Translations under genes and position numbers: made by a program
Assembly: GCA_002448395.1 (NCBI GenBank)
Contig: DJXS01000069.1
Span: 1 to 6,613, forward strand
DNA: 6,613 nucleotides
Source of the DNA: Lachnospiraceae bacterium UBA6998
GTDB lineage: Bacteria > Bacillota > Clostridia > Lachnospirales > Lachnospiraceae
Reading direction: 5' to 3'
The notes under the pieces: generated by a model
Databases searched by the model: none
Told to the model about the DNA's origin: nothing
Seen by the model: only the letters and a program-made list of their open reading frames with translations
Shown: in pieces, positions 1 through 5,325 of the stretch
Layout: each line of letters opens with the position of its first letter
Numbering within the stretch: the stretch's first letter is position 1

Positions 1-238
1 AGATGCAGATCAGGTATTCGCTGTTAATGATCGCGTTCTTGATGTTGTCATTGAGGTCACTGGTAGAGGGCAGTTCATCCTTGTCGCGGAAAACCCTGCC
101 GATCGACTTGATACCCAGCTCTCTGCGGATGCTCCCGGGTATGATGTAGCGCTCGATCCGGTTCTGGATCTCCACGGCTACTTTGGTGTCCAGCTCTGCA
201 TGCCGGTATGAAATAAATGCTTTGTAGTGATATTCCAT
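1..238 (-). CDS. TIR-domain protein, N-terminal part (runs off the window)
   Basis: The first 79 codons of a gene that continues past the left edge. The translation starts MEYHYKAFISYRHAEL and contains FISYRH at about residues 8-13 (TIR box 1: beta-A strand and following loop), then VFRDKDELP at about residues 50-58 (box 2 / BB-loop region), then an amphipathic stretch ending NSEYLICI, which fits helix B and strand C. This order is typical of bacterial TIR domains, which in characterised members cleave NAD+ or make cyclic ADP-ribose-type signals, or act as protein-interaction modules. The catalytic glutamate usually lies further on and is outside the window, so enzymatic activity cannot be judged. 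Related clostridial proteins often carry C-terminal WD40, TPR or membrane segments, also not visible here. The start is set by the family-typical position of the FISYRH strand right after the methionine. The ribosome site is weak (GCGGGGGCG), and the gene lies 15 bases after the lipoprotein stop, which suggests cotranscription and possibly translational coupling. Confidence 0.88.
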   Translation of the reverse strand, partial: MEYHYKAFISYRHAELDTKVAVEIQNRIERYIIPGSIRRELGIKSIGRVFRDKDELPSTSDLNDNIKNAIINSEYLICI

Positions 239-253
239 AAGACGCCCCCGCTA

Positions 254-2203
254 TTATTCCGCTGTTATGAGGTTTGCCAAAGACTCGTCCTCTGTCAGCA
301 GCTTCCGGATCTCCGCTTCATCCTCCTCCGTAAACCCGGAATCGTAATACATGGAATAACCGATTTTCATCTTACTGCCTGAGCCGGGCGTGCGAGTAAG
401 GAACATCAGCTGCGGCATGTTGTTGCTGTCGATAAAATCGAGCCTGAACCAATAGGTGAAGATCTCATCTTCAAGCCTCTTAAACACCTTGCTCATGATT
501 GCTGCGATCTGCTCATTTCTTGTCTCGCCTTCCGGCAGCGCAAACTGCAGGCATGGCTTTCCGCTTGTCAAAATACCGATCCGCGCATATTCTAAATCCC
601 CGAGCCCGCTTTTTATCTCAGCATAGAGATTGTCCCTCGGAATGCTGTACTGCTCTAAGATACAGGGCTCTCCTTCCTCATTGAGAAAGATCTGCTCCTT
701 GTTTTCCAGCGTGACAGCAGGTGTACTGGAATAGATCGTCGGGATCTGCGTTCCGCTGATCATTGCCGCCCAAAAATCCGCCATCCACTCCATTTCTCCC
801 GCAAATCCGTTCTCAGCGTTTATCGCGTTATAGTCCATGACGAATTTACCGTCATTGATCATACTGTCACAATAGCCATAGGCGACAGCGTTCGAATTCA
901 TCGTCAGGACGATCCTGCCGCCGCCTTTTTTCATGCAGTTCGCTGACAGTTTATTGAAAGCTTCCTTCCTGAGAGCGGACATATCAAGGGCCAGCACTTT
1001 TTTGCCGGATCGCTCCTGAACAGACGCCTCTATGCCGGATGAGGCTTCACGCAGGGTCTCCCCGCATGCGCTGAGATCGATAGCCACATTGCTTATCACG
1101 TAGTCCAGAAAACTGTCGGTAAACAGTCCCTTCTCCATGCGGATCACGATCGAGCGGTCAACACCGGGCCTTCGTCCCAGCGCATAGGGAACTCCCGAGG
1201 CATCCAATCTCTCGCGGACCGCCTGCAGCGTCTGCTCCCAGTTCTTGTCGCTCACATACACCTCTTCAGGCTCATATTCATTGATCATCGTCGCGGTATC
1301 AAATCCGGTATTTTCAATCTGTCCCGCGCCCTTTACAGCCTCACCGCTTTCCCATTCCACGACGGGAAACGAGATCAGATTAAAAGCATCGGACAGCGGC
1401 TCATGCGTAAAAGCATAGTAAAGGGGCTCACAATAGCCTTTTCGATCCTCATTCTCAGTAAAGATCATGCAGCGGTTCTCCGCATCCGGGTAAACTCTCA
1501 TATGCGCATAGCCTTCAAATCCCTCAATGTCCTGCAGAATATTCGGCTGTTTCCACTCCCAGATCTGCGGATTCTCCCGGCAGAACTCCTCGGTCAGCGT
1601 GATTTTAAGATAATTGAATTCCTCAAGTTTTATGCCGTAATCCATCGGGTTGAAGTGTTCCGGACATCCGTAAAGGACTTCCACAGACTCGATCGCATTC
1701 CTGGGAAGAGCAATCTGGTCTGTAAAGTTGTTCCATGTCCCGGTGCTCGTATCGTTGCCGAGCCACAGATTCATGGGGCGGCTGATCAGTATGCGGCTGA
1801 TATCCCTGAGGCTGTACTCGCCGTATACTTCCCTGGGCACGTAAAAGCTGACGGCATCCAGAATTCCTATCGGAGTCTCCAGCGCCGTCTCCTCCTTGAG
1901 ATAATTGCCGTCAGTCAAAGCATTGATCCGCCCTTCCACGGTCTCCATATCCGTGTCGAAGTTCTCATCTTTTACATTTCTGTAGTAGCAGAGTCTTGCC
2001 ATTTCTTCGGGATGGAGGCCGGCAGCGGTGCTGCCTTGTGCGGCTGCAGTGCCTTGCGCGCCGGCACTGTTTTGACTTGTGCTGCCTTGGCCCGCACTGT
2101 TTTGGCCTGTGCTGCAACCGGCAAAACAAAGAATGGCTGCAAGGACTACAAGAGCTGCGGCTCGGATTATGTTCAGTTTTTCTCTATGTATTATCAGTCT
2201 CAT
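254..2203 (-). CDS. Secreted lipoprotein with SecD P1-like regions, function unknown
   Basis: A 649-residue protein with a clear lipoprotein signal: a basic n-region (residues 1-14), a hydrophobic core (15-28) and a lipobox FAGC with the lipidated cysteine at residue 30. A Ser/Gly/Gln/Ala/Asn-rich linker follows (31-62), then a folded region with no further membrane segment, so the mature protein should sit on the outer face of the cytoplasmic membrane. I do not recognise a named family with certainty. By eye, three stretches resemble the soluble P1 domain of SecD: residues 86-150 (a helix with GRINALTDGN, then VSFYVPRE), 323-360 (VRERLDASGVPYALGRR then SIVIRME), and especially 401-492 (VLALDM, GGRIVLTMNSNAVAYGYCDS, then a helix ending MISGTQIPTIYS, which parallels the SecD head and its LxSGxLP ending). 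The SecD transmembrane part is absent, so this would not be a SecD protein. The start has GGGTGA a few bases upstream. It is the first gene of a likely two-gene unit with the TIR gene. Lipoprotein status is well supported; the SecD relation is an inference. Confidence 0.9.
   Translation of the reverse strand: MRLIIHREKLNIIRAAALVVLAAILCFAGCSTGQNSAGQGSTSQNSAGAQGTAAAQGSTAAGLHPEEMARLCYYRNVKDENFDTDMETVEGRINALTDGNYLKEETALETPIGILDAVSFYVPREVYGEYSLRDISRILISRPMNLWLGNDTSTGTWNNFTDQIALPRNAIESVEVLYGCPEHFNPMDYGIKLEEFNYLKITLTEEFCRENPQIWEWKQPNILQDIEGFEGYAHMRVYPDAENRCMIFTENEDRKGYCEPLYYAFTHEPLSDAFNLISFPVVEWESGEAVKGAGQIENTGFDTATMINEYEPEEVYVSDKNWEQTLQAVRERLDASGVPYALGRRPGVDRSIVIRMEKGLFTDSFLDYVISNVAIDLSACGETLREASSGIEASVQERSGKKVLALDMSALRKEAFNKLSANCMKKGGGRIVLTMNSNAVAYGYCDSMINDGKFVMDYNAINAENGFAGEMEWMADFWAAMISGTQIPTIYSSTPAVTLENKEQIFLNEEGEPCILEQYSIPRDNLYAEIKSGLGDLEYARIGILTSGKPCLQFALPEGETRNEQIAAIMSKVFKRLEDEIFTYWFRLDFIDSNNMPQLMFLTRTPGSGSKMKIGYSMYYDSGFTEEDEAEIRKLLTEDESLANLITAE
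2024..2113 (-). repeat. Imperfect 30-bp tandem repeat in the lipoprotein linker
   Basis: Two adjacent 30-base units (2061-2090 and 2091-2120) share the block GCACTGTTTTG followed by TGTGCTGC at the same offsets, and more degenerate copies extend leftward. In protein they give ten-residue units, STGQNSAGQG then STSQNSAGAQ, followed by an Ala/Gly/Gln/Ser-rich decay. The unit is a multiple of three, so copy-number change would lengthen or shorten the linker without breaking the reading frame. Confidence 0.6.
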
Positions 2204-2242
2204 ATTTCACCCGTATCCTGACGCGAAACCTGCTTATAACTG

Positions 2243-2255
2243 CATGAGCCTCATG
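2243..2255. promoter_or_regulatory. 13-base palindrome, possible operator (site 1)
   Basis: CATGAG-C-CTCATG is a perfect inverted repeat with six-base arms around one central base. It lies 40 bases upstream of the lipoprotein start, in the spacer between the divergent lipoprotein and small membrane protein genes. The form fits binding by a dimeric regulator, but no regulator gene is intact in the window to connect with it. Confidence 0.3.
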
Positions 2256-2274
2256 AGTATATTTTACACGAAAT

Positions 2275-2287
2275 ACGATATTATCGT
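2275..2287. promoter_or_regulatory. 13-base palindrome, possible operator (site 2)
   Basis: ACGATA-T-TATCGT is a second perfect inverted repeat with six-base arms and a one-base centre. Its centre is 32 bases from the centre of site 1, close to three helical turns, so both would face the same side of the DNA. Its sequence differs from site 1, so they would not obviously bind the same protein. No convincing -35/-10 pair could be placed for either divergent gene in this AT-rich spacer. Confidence 0.28.
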
Positions 2288-2358
2288 GCTGTAGAATATC
2301 AAATCTGATAGCATAGGAGATAGAGGATCATTCCCTGTCTATTGTGGAGGTGAAAAAT

Positions 2359-2583
2359 ATGCGCAAGTTATTGGATTTTGGAAACCGTTATGCAAAGGAG
2401 AGCACCTGGAAGGACTTTGCACTTGTGAAGTTCTGTCTGTTTGCCATGGGCTTGGCGGCGGGCACGCAGGTGCCTGACAAATACAAGAAAGCGGCGGTCG
2501 GAGCGGCAGCGGGAGTGTTTGCCGTGACGTATGTACCGCTGATGACGAAGGTGTTCAGGATCGCGTTTCGAAGGGAGAAGTAA
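2359..2583 (+). CDS. Small two-segment membrane protein, function unknown
   Basis: A 74-residue basic protein with two hydrophobic stretches, about residues 20-36 (FALVKFCLFAMGLAAG) and 46-63 (AVGAAAGVFAVTYVPLMT), separated by a short charged loop VPDKYKK, and a basic C-terminus RIAFRREK. This predicts a small integral membrane hairpin. The pattern STWKDFALVKFC...VP.KYKK...YVPLM resembles short proteins of Lachnospiraceae that I recall carrying the name 'permease of phosphate ABC transporter'; that name is poorly founded, and no transport motif is visible. I place the start at the ATG at 2359 and not at the GTG at 2344, because the GTG lies inside and just before an excellent ribosome site, TGGAGGTGA (2345-2353), correctly spaced for the ATG. 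It is followed directly by the remnant of a HTH regulator gene, which may once have been its operon partner. Confidence 0.82.
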   Translation: MRKLLDFGNRYAKESTWKDFALVKFCLFAMGLAAGTQVPDKYKKAAVGAAAGVFAVTYVPLMTKVFRIAFRREK

Positions 2584-2585
2584 CG

Positions 2586-2645
2586 AGCACCCTCTGCAAG
2601 GTTCTGGGAAAGACTCTGGACGAGCTTTTCTGGACAGAAGAGTGA
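2586..2645 (+). pseudogene. C-terminal tail remnant of an HTH (Cro/CI-type) regulator gene
   Basis: Read in one frame, the bases right after the small membrane protein gene give STLCKVLGKTLDELFWTEE followed by a TGA stop. This is the characteristic end of short single-domain Cro/CI-type HTH regulators of Firmicutes, in which the last helix reads like 'ICKVLGKTLDELFW' before a few acidic residues. The helix-turn-helix itself and any start codon are missing. The homologous stretch begins just three bases after the preceding stop codon, so the rest of the gene appears to have been deleted, possibly when the membrane protein gene was brought up against it. The call rests on family pattern recognition only. 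Confidence 0.55.
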
Positions 2646-2687
2646 GGCGAACGCCGTAAAGACCGATTAGGACATTAGAGTGAGGTG

Positions 2688-2725
2688 ACGCCGGACAGGC
2701 TTATCAGAGTCTGTCCGGCGTTTTT
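2688..2725 (+). terminator. Rho-independent terminator after the small membrane protein gene
   Basis: A perfect 11-bp stem, ACGCCGGACAG (2688-2698) with CTGTCCGGCGT (2711-2721), closes a 12-base loop and runs into five T residues (2721-2725). The U-tract is only on the rightward side, so it should end transcription from the small membrane protein gene and insulate the ATP-grasp gene. Confidence 0.88.
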
Positions 2726-2735
2726 CAATTTATAT

Positions 2736-2763
2736 TTGCACGGTTTGCCGCATATGCTATAAA
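2736..2763 (+). promoter_or_regulatory. Probable sigma-70-type promoter for the ATP-grasp gene
   Basis: TTGCAC (2736-2741) and TATAAA (2758-2763) are separated by 16 bases. The first matches the -35 consensus at five of six positions and the second matches TATAAT at five of six. The pair lies right after the upstream terminator and about 45 bases before the ATP-grasp start, which is the expected place for the promoter of the ATP-grasp and nitroreductase genes. Confidence 0.6.
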
Positions 2764-2807
2764 TTAAGAATGAAGAGTAATTAGGCAAGGCAAAGGAAGG
2801 CAATACC

Positions 2808-4007
2808 ATGAATTATGTTTTTATTTCCCCTGCATATCCTGTCACCTGCACACTGTTTATCGACCGCCTGCACAATCACGGCGTGAACGTGCTTGGAATC
2901 GGCGATGTGCCTTATGATACGCTGAACGACCAGCTCAAGGCTTCTCTGATGGAGTATTATTATGTGGATTCACTCGAGGACTACGATCAGGTGTACCGCG
3001 CAGTCGCCTTTTTCATACACAAGTATGGCAGGATCGACTGGCTGGAATCCCTGAATGAATACTGGCTTCCTGTGGACGCGAGACTCCGCACGGATTTCAA
3101 CATCGCTGTTGGCACACGCGAGGACGGGATCGGAAACCTCGTCAGGAAATCCTGCATGAAGCAGGTCTTTCTTGATGCCAAAATACCGACTGCCCGCCAA
3201 CACATAGTATCTGACCTGGCAGCTGCGAAGGCGTTCATTGAGCAGGTGGGATATCCTGTGATCGTAAAACCGGACATCGGCGTCGGCGCGAACGGCACGA
3301 TGAAGATCAATAACGAAGAAGATCTGCTGAGTTTTTACAGGGAATTGCCGGAAACACCTTATGTCATGGAGGAGTTCCTGTGCGGCGATATCTGCACTTA
3401 CGATGCGATCCTTGACGCCGACTGCGAGCCGATCTTTGAGTCCACGTGCACGTATCCGCCGGTGATCGACGCCGTATTGAACAATGATGAGATCAAATTC
3501 TACACGGTCGCAGAGGTCCCGGAGCAGCTGAAGAAATTCGGAAGAAAAGCCGCGAAGGCGTTCGGCGCGGACCGTCGTTTCGTCCATTTCGAGTTCATCA
3601 ACATCACGAAGGACTACAAGGGCATCGGCAAGGCCGGCGATTTCGCGATCATGGAAGTCAATATGCGCCCGGCCGGCGGACATGACCCGGATATGATGAA
3701 TTACGCGCAGTCGATCGATGTTTTTGACATTTACGCGCGGATGGTTACGGGAGAAGGAACTGCGGCAGACAGCGCTGCGGAGGACGGAGCTGCACCGGAG
3801 CACTATTTCTGCGCTTACGCTGCCCGCAGAGATGGCGGCAGCTACACGCACACGCCGGAAGAGATCGCGGAGCGCTACGGCAGCGACATCGTAATGCAGG
3901 AAGAAATGCCGCCGATCGACTGGCCGTCCATGGGCCGCTATGTTTACATGGCGAAGTTTAAGGAAAGAGAAGAGATGGAGAGATACTTCGCTTTTGTACT
4001 TGGGTGA
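2808..4007 (+). CDS. ATP-grasp family carboxylate-amine ligase, substrate unknown
   Basis: A 399-residue soluble protein with the layout of an ATP-grasp ligase. Residues 1-100 form a Rossmann-like pre-ATP-grasp domain (VFISPAYP at the start). ATP-binding segments include GYPVIVKPDIGVGANGTMKI (148-167) with the lysine at 154, and YVMEEFLCGD (185-194), which fits the adenine-contact strand. Metal-ligand positions fit E262 and the pair E283/N285 in IMEVNMRPAGG (281-291), followed by the typical helix around DVFDIYARM. Such enzymes activate a carboxylate as acyl phosphate and join it to an amine or other nucleophile. The closest shape is the broad carbamoyl-phosphate-synthetase-like ATP-grasp group; the true substrate cannot be read from sequence. 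A less conserved stretch rich in Ala/Asp/Glu (315-330) precedes the C-terminal domain. The start has AAAGGAAGG seven bases upstream. The nitroreductase gene follows after 34 bases with its own strong ribosome site, so the two probably share a transcript. Confidence 0.88.
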   Translation: MNYVFISPAYPVTCTLFIDRLHNHGVNVLGIGDVPYDTLNDQLKASLMEYYYVDSLEDYDQVYRAVAFFIHKYGRIDWLESLNEYWLPVDARLRTDFNIAVGTREDGIGNLVRKSCMKQVFLDAKIPTARQHIVSDLAAAKAFIEQVGYPVIVKPDIGVGANGTMKINNEEDLLSFYRELPETPYVMEEFLCGDICTYDAILDADCEPIFESTCTYPPVIDAVLNNDEIKFYTVAEVPEQLKKFGRKAAKAFGADRRFVHFEFINITKDYKGIGKAGDFAIMEVNMRPAGGHDPDMMNYAQSIDVFDIYARMVTGEGTAADSAAEDGAAPEHYFCAYAARRDGGSYTHTPEEIAERYGSDIVMQEEMPPIDWPSMGRYVYMAKFKEREEMERYFAFVLG

Positions 4008-4041
4008 GCGAAGCAAATAATAGAGCCAAAGGAGGCAAAAC

Positions 4042-4554
4042 ATGGAATTCAAAGAAGTTGTGAAGAACCGTTACTCTTGCAAAAAATACAGTGCGCGCAA
4101 GCTGAAAGCAGCAAAACTTGAGGCAATCCTGGAAGCCGGAAGACTTGCTCCCACTGCCAAGAACCTGCAGGAGCAGCACGTTTACGTCGTTCAGTCGGAA
4201 GAGGTTCTGGCTAAGATTGACGGCGTAACCCCCTGCCGCTATGGCGCGCCTACTGTGCTGGTGGTAGCTTTTGACAAAAACAATGTGTTCACATATCCCG
4301 GCGGAAAGCGCGATTCAGGTGTGGAGGACGCGACGATCGTGGCGACTCACATGATCCTGGCCGCGGCAGATGAAGGCGTGGACAGCTGCTGGATCAATTT
4401 CTTCGATCCCGATAAGATGGCGGAGGCGATCGGCCTTCCGGAAAACGAAGAGATCCTGATGCTGCTTGACCTCGGTTACGCGGCGGAGGGCGCAGGCCCG
4501 CTTCCGAATCACAGCAGCAGGAAGCCGCTGGCGGAGACGGTCAGTTATCTTTAA
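4042..4554 (+). CDS. Small nitroreductase-family flavoprotein
   Basis: A 170-residue protein of the FMN-dependent nitroreductase superfamily, at the short end of the range. Visible marks are the N-terminal FMN-phosphate region RYSCKKY (10-16, where RSxR is typical), LAPTAKNLQ (35-43), which fits the APSxxNxQ motif lining the flavin, and the C-terminal block GVDSCWINFFDPDKM (112-126) with LDLGYAAEG (142-150), where the family usually reads like 'G..s.Wi......i...l.lP....i..ll.lGYP'. Proteins of this type reduce nitro groups, quinones, flavins or enone-like substrates with NAD(P)H; the natural substrate is unknown. The start is firm, with AAAGGAGG (4028-4035) six bases ahead. It is the last gene before a hairpin terminator and probably shares a transcript with the ATP-grasp gene, which leaves open a joint role in modifying one small molecule. 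Confidence 0.9.
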   Translation: MEFKEVVKNRYSCKKYSARKLKAAKLEAILEAGRLAPTAKNLQEQHVYVVQSEEVLAKIDGVTPCRYGAPTVLVVAFDKNNVFTYPGGKRDSGVEDATIVATHMILAAADEGVDSCWINFFDPDKMAEAIGLPENEEILMLLDLGYAAEGAGPLPNHSSRKPLAETVSYL

Positions 4555-4561
4555 TTCAAGT

Positions 4562-4591
4562 ATCACCCGCGGCGGCTGCCGCGGGTGATTT
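4562..4591 (+). terminator. GC-rich hairpin, probable terminator after the nitroreductase
   Basis: A perfect 12-bp stem, ATCACCCGCGGC (4562-4573) with GCCGCGGGTGAT (4578-4589), closes a four-base loop eight bases after the nitroreductase stop codon. Only three T residues follow, so termination may be partial or rely on a pause; the stem is otherwise very stable. Confidence 0.7.
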
Positions 4592-4615
4592 AGGAACACG
4601 AGGATTAGGCACACG
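4590..4615. repeat. Short direct repeat after the terminator
   Basis: TTAGGAACACG (4590-4600) and TTAGGCACACG (4605-4615) are 11-base copies with one mismatch and a period of 15. It lies between the nitroreductase terminator and the alpha/beta hydrolase gene. No function is evident. Confidence 0.4.
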
Positions 4616-4674
4616 TATATGCCGGGAACGCGGGGACTACTGAACTGGAATTACACAAGGCAGGTGGCAGGATC

Positions 4675-5247
4675 ATGAATAAAGAATCACATAAGCTGGC
4701 AGTCATTTTTCCGGGAATCGGATACACGGCGGACAAGCCGCTGCTATATTTTGGCAGAAGGATCGCCGTGGATTGCGGATATGAGATCCGTATTATGGAT
4801 TATAAAGGCTTTCCACCGAAGGTGAAGGGCGACCGGAACCGGATGGAGGAGTCGTTTTTTATTGCGCTGCGCCAGGCTGAGGAGATGCTTGCCGGCGTCG
4901 ACTTTACGGAGTACGACGATGTTGTGTTCATCGGAAAGAGTATTGGAACGATCGTGGCGGCGAAGATCGCGGCGGAGAGTCCGGCAAAAGACCGGATCCG
5001 CCAGGTCCTCTACACGCCGCTTGAAGATACTTTCAGATTTCCGATCGGAGAAGCGATTGCTTTTACCGGCGATGACGATCCGTGGGTCGGCAAAGAGAAC
5101 AGCCGGATTCCCGCACTCTGCGAAGAGCAGGGCATCCCGTACCACCTGGTCCCTCACGCGAACCACTCGCTGGAGAGCAAAGACGTGTTCGCAGATATGA
5201 AAGAGCTGCGCAAGGTCATGAAGGAGACCGAAGCCTTCCTGAAATGA
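4675..5247 (+). CDS. Small alpha/beta hydrolase
   Basis: A 190-residue soluble protein with a compact alpha/beta hydrolase pattern: a first strand with an oxyanion-region loop, LAVIFPGIGY (8-17), the nucleophile elbow GKSIG (87-91) with Ser89, a candidate acid in TGDDDPWVG (131-139, most likely Asp135), and the candidate catalytic histidine His164 in ANHSLES (162-168). The order and spacing of Ser, Asp and His fit a working catalytic triad. There is no signal peptide or cap domain, so it should act in the cytoplasm on a small ester, thioester or amide; the substrate is unknown. The start is preceded by AGGTGG seven bases ahead and by CAGGA closer in, a moderate ribosome site. The gene lies 120 bases after the nitroreductase, across the hairpin terminator, and I could not place a clear promoter in that gap. 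Confidence 0.88.
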   Translation: MNKESHKLAVIFPGIGYTADKPLLYFGRRIAVDCGYEIRIMDYKGFPPKVKGDRNRMEESFFIALRQAEEMLAGVDFTEYDDVVFIGKSIGTIVAAKIAAESPAKDRIRQVLYTPLEDTFRFPIGEAIAFTGDDDPWVGKENSRIPALCEEQGIPYHLVPHANHSLESKDVFADMKELRKVMKETEAFLK

Positions 5248-5283
5248 GACGCGGCGCGATGCGACATAAAGCGCGGGCAGCCT

Positions 5284-5289
5284 TATACA
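5284..5289 (+). promoter_or_regulatory. Weak candidate -10 element before the CPBP gene
   Basis: TATACA sits in the 78-base gap between the hydrolase and CPBP genes, with GCGACA at 5261-5266 (spacing 17) as the only possible -35. Each half matches its consensus at four of six positions. Readthrough from the hydrolase gene is equally possible, since no terminator is seen in the gap. Confidence 0.25.
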
Positions 5290-5325
5290 GATAATAAATA
5301 ACTAATCGTAAGGAGTAATGAAGAA

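Noticed and set aside
1403..2221. A 272-codon open frame on the plus strand opposite the lipoprotein gene
   Set aside because: The lipoprotein on the other strand has a signal peptide, lipobox and coherent protein composition; this frame has none of these and is a shadow.
2222..2343. Promoters for the two divergent genes
   Set aside because: TATACT (minus strand, 2256-2261) and TAGAAT (plus strand, 2292-2297) resemble -10 elements, but neither has an acceptable -35 at 16-18 bases.
2344..2358. GTG at 2344 as start of the small membrane protein, adding five residues
   Set aside because: The GTG overlaps the edge of the strong ribosome site TGGAGGTGA, which is placed correctly for the ATG at 2359.
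2970..4052. A 360-codon open frame on the minus strand opposite the ATP-grasp gene
   Set aside because: It is antisense to a gene with clear family motifs, its protein is rich in Arg/Val/His/Asp in a way typical of a reversed reading frame, and it shows no recognisable domain or ribosome site.
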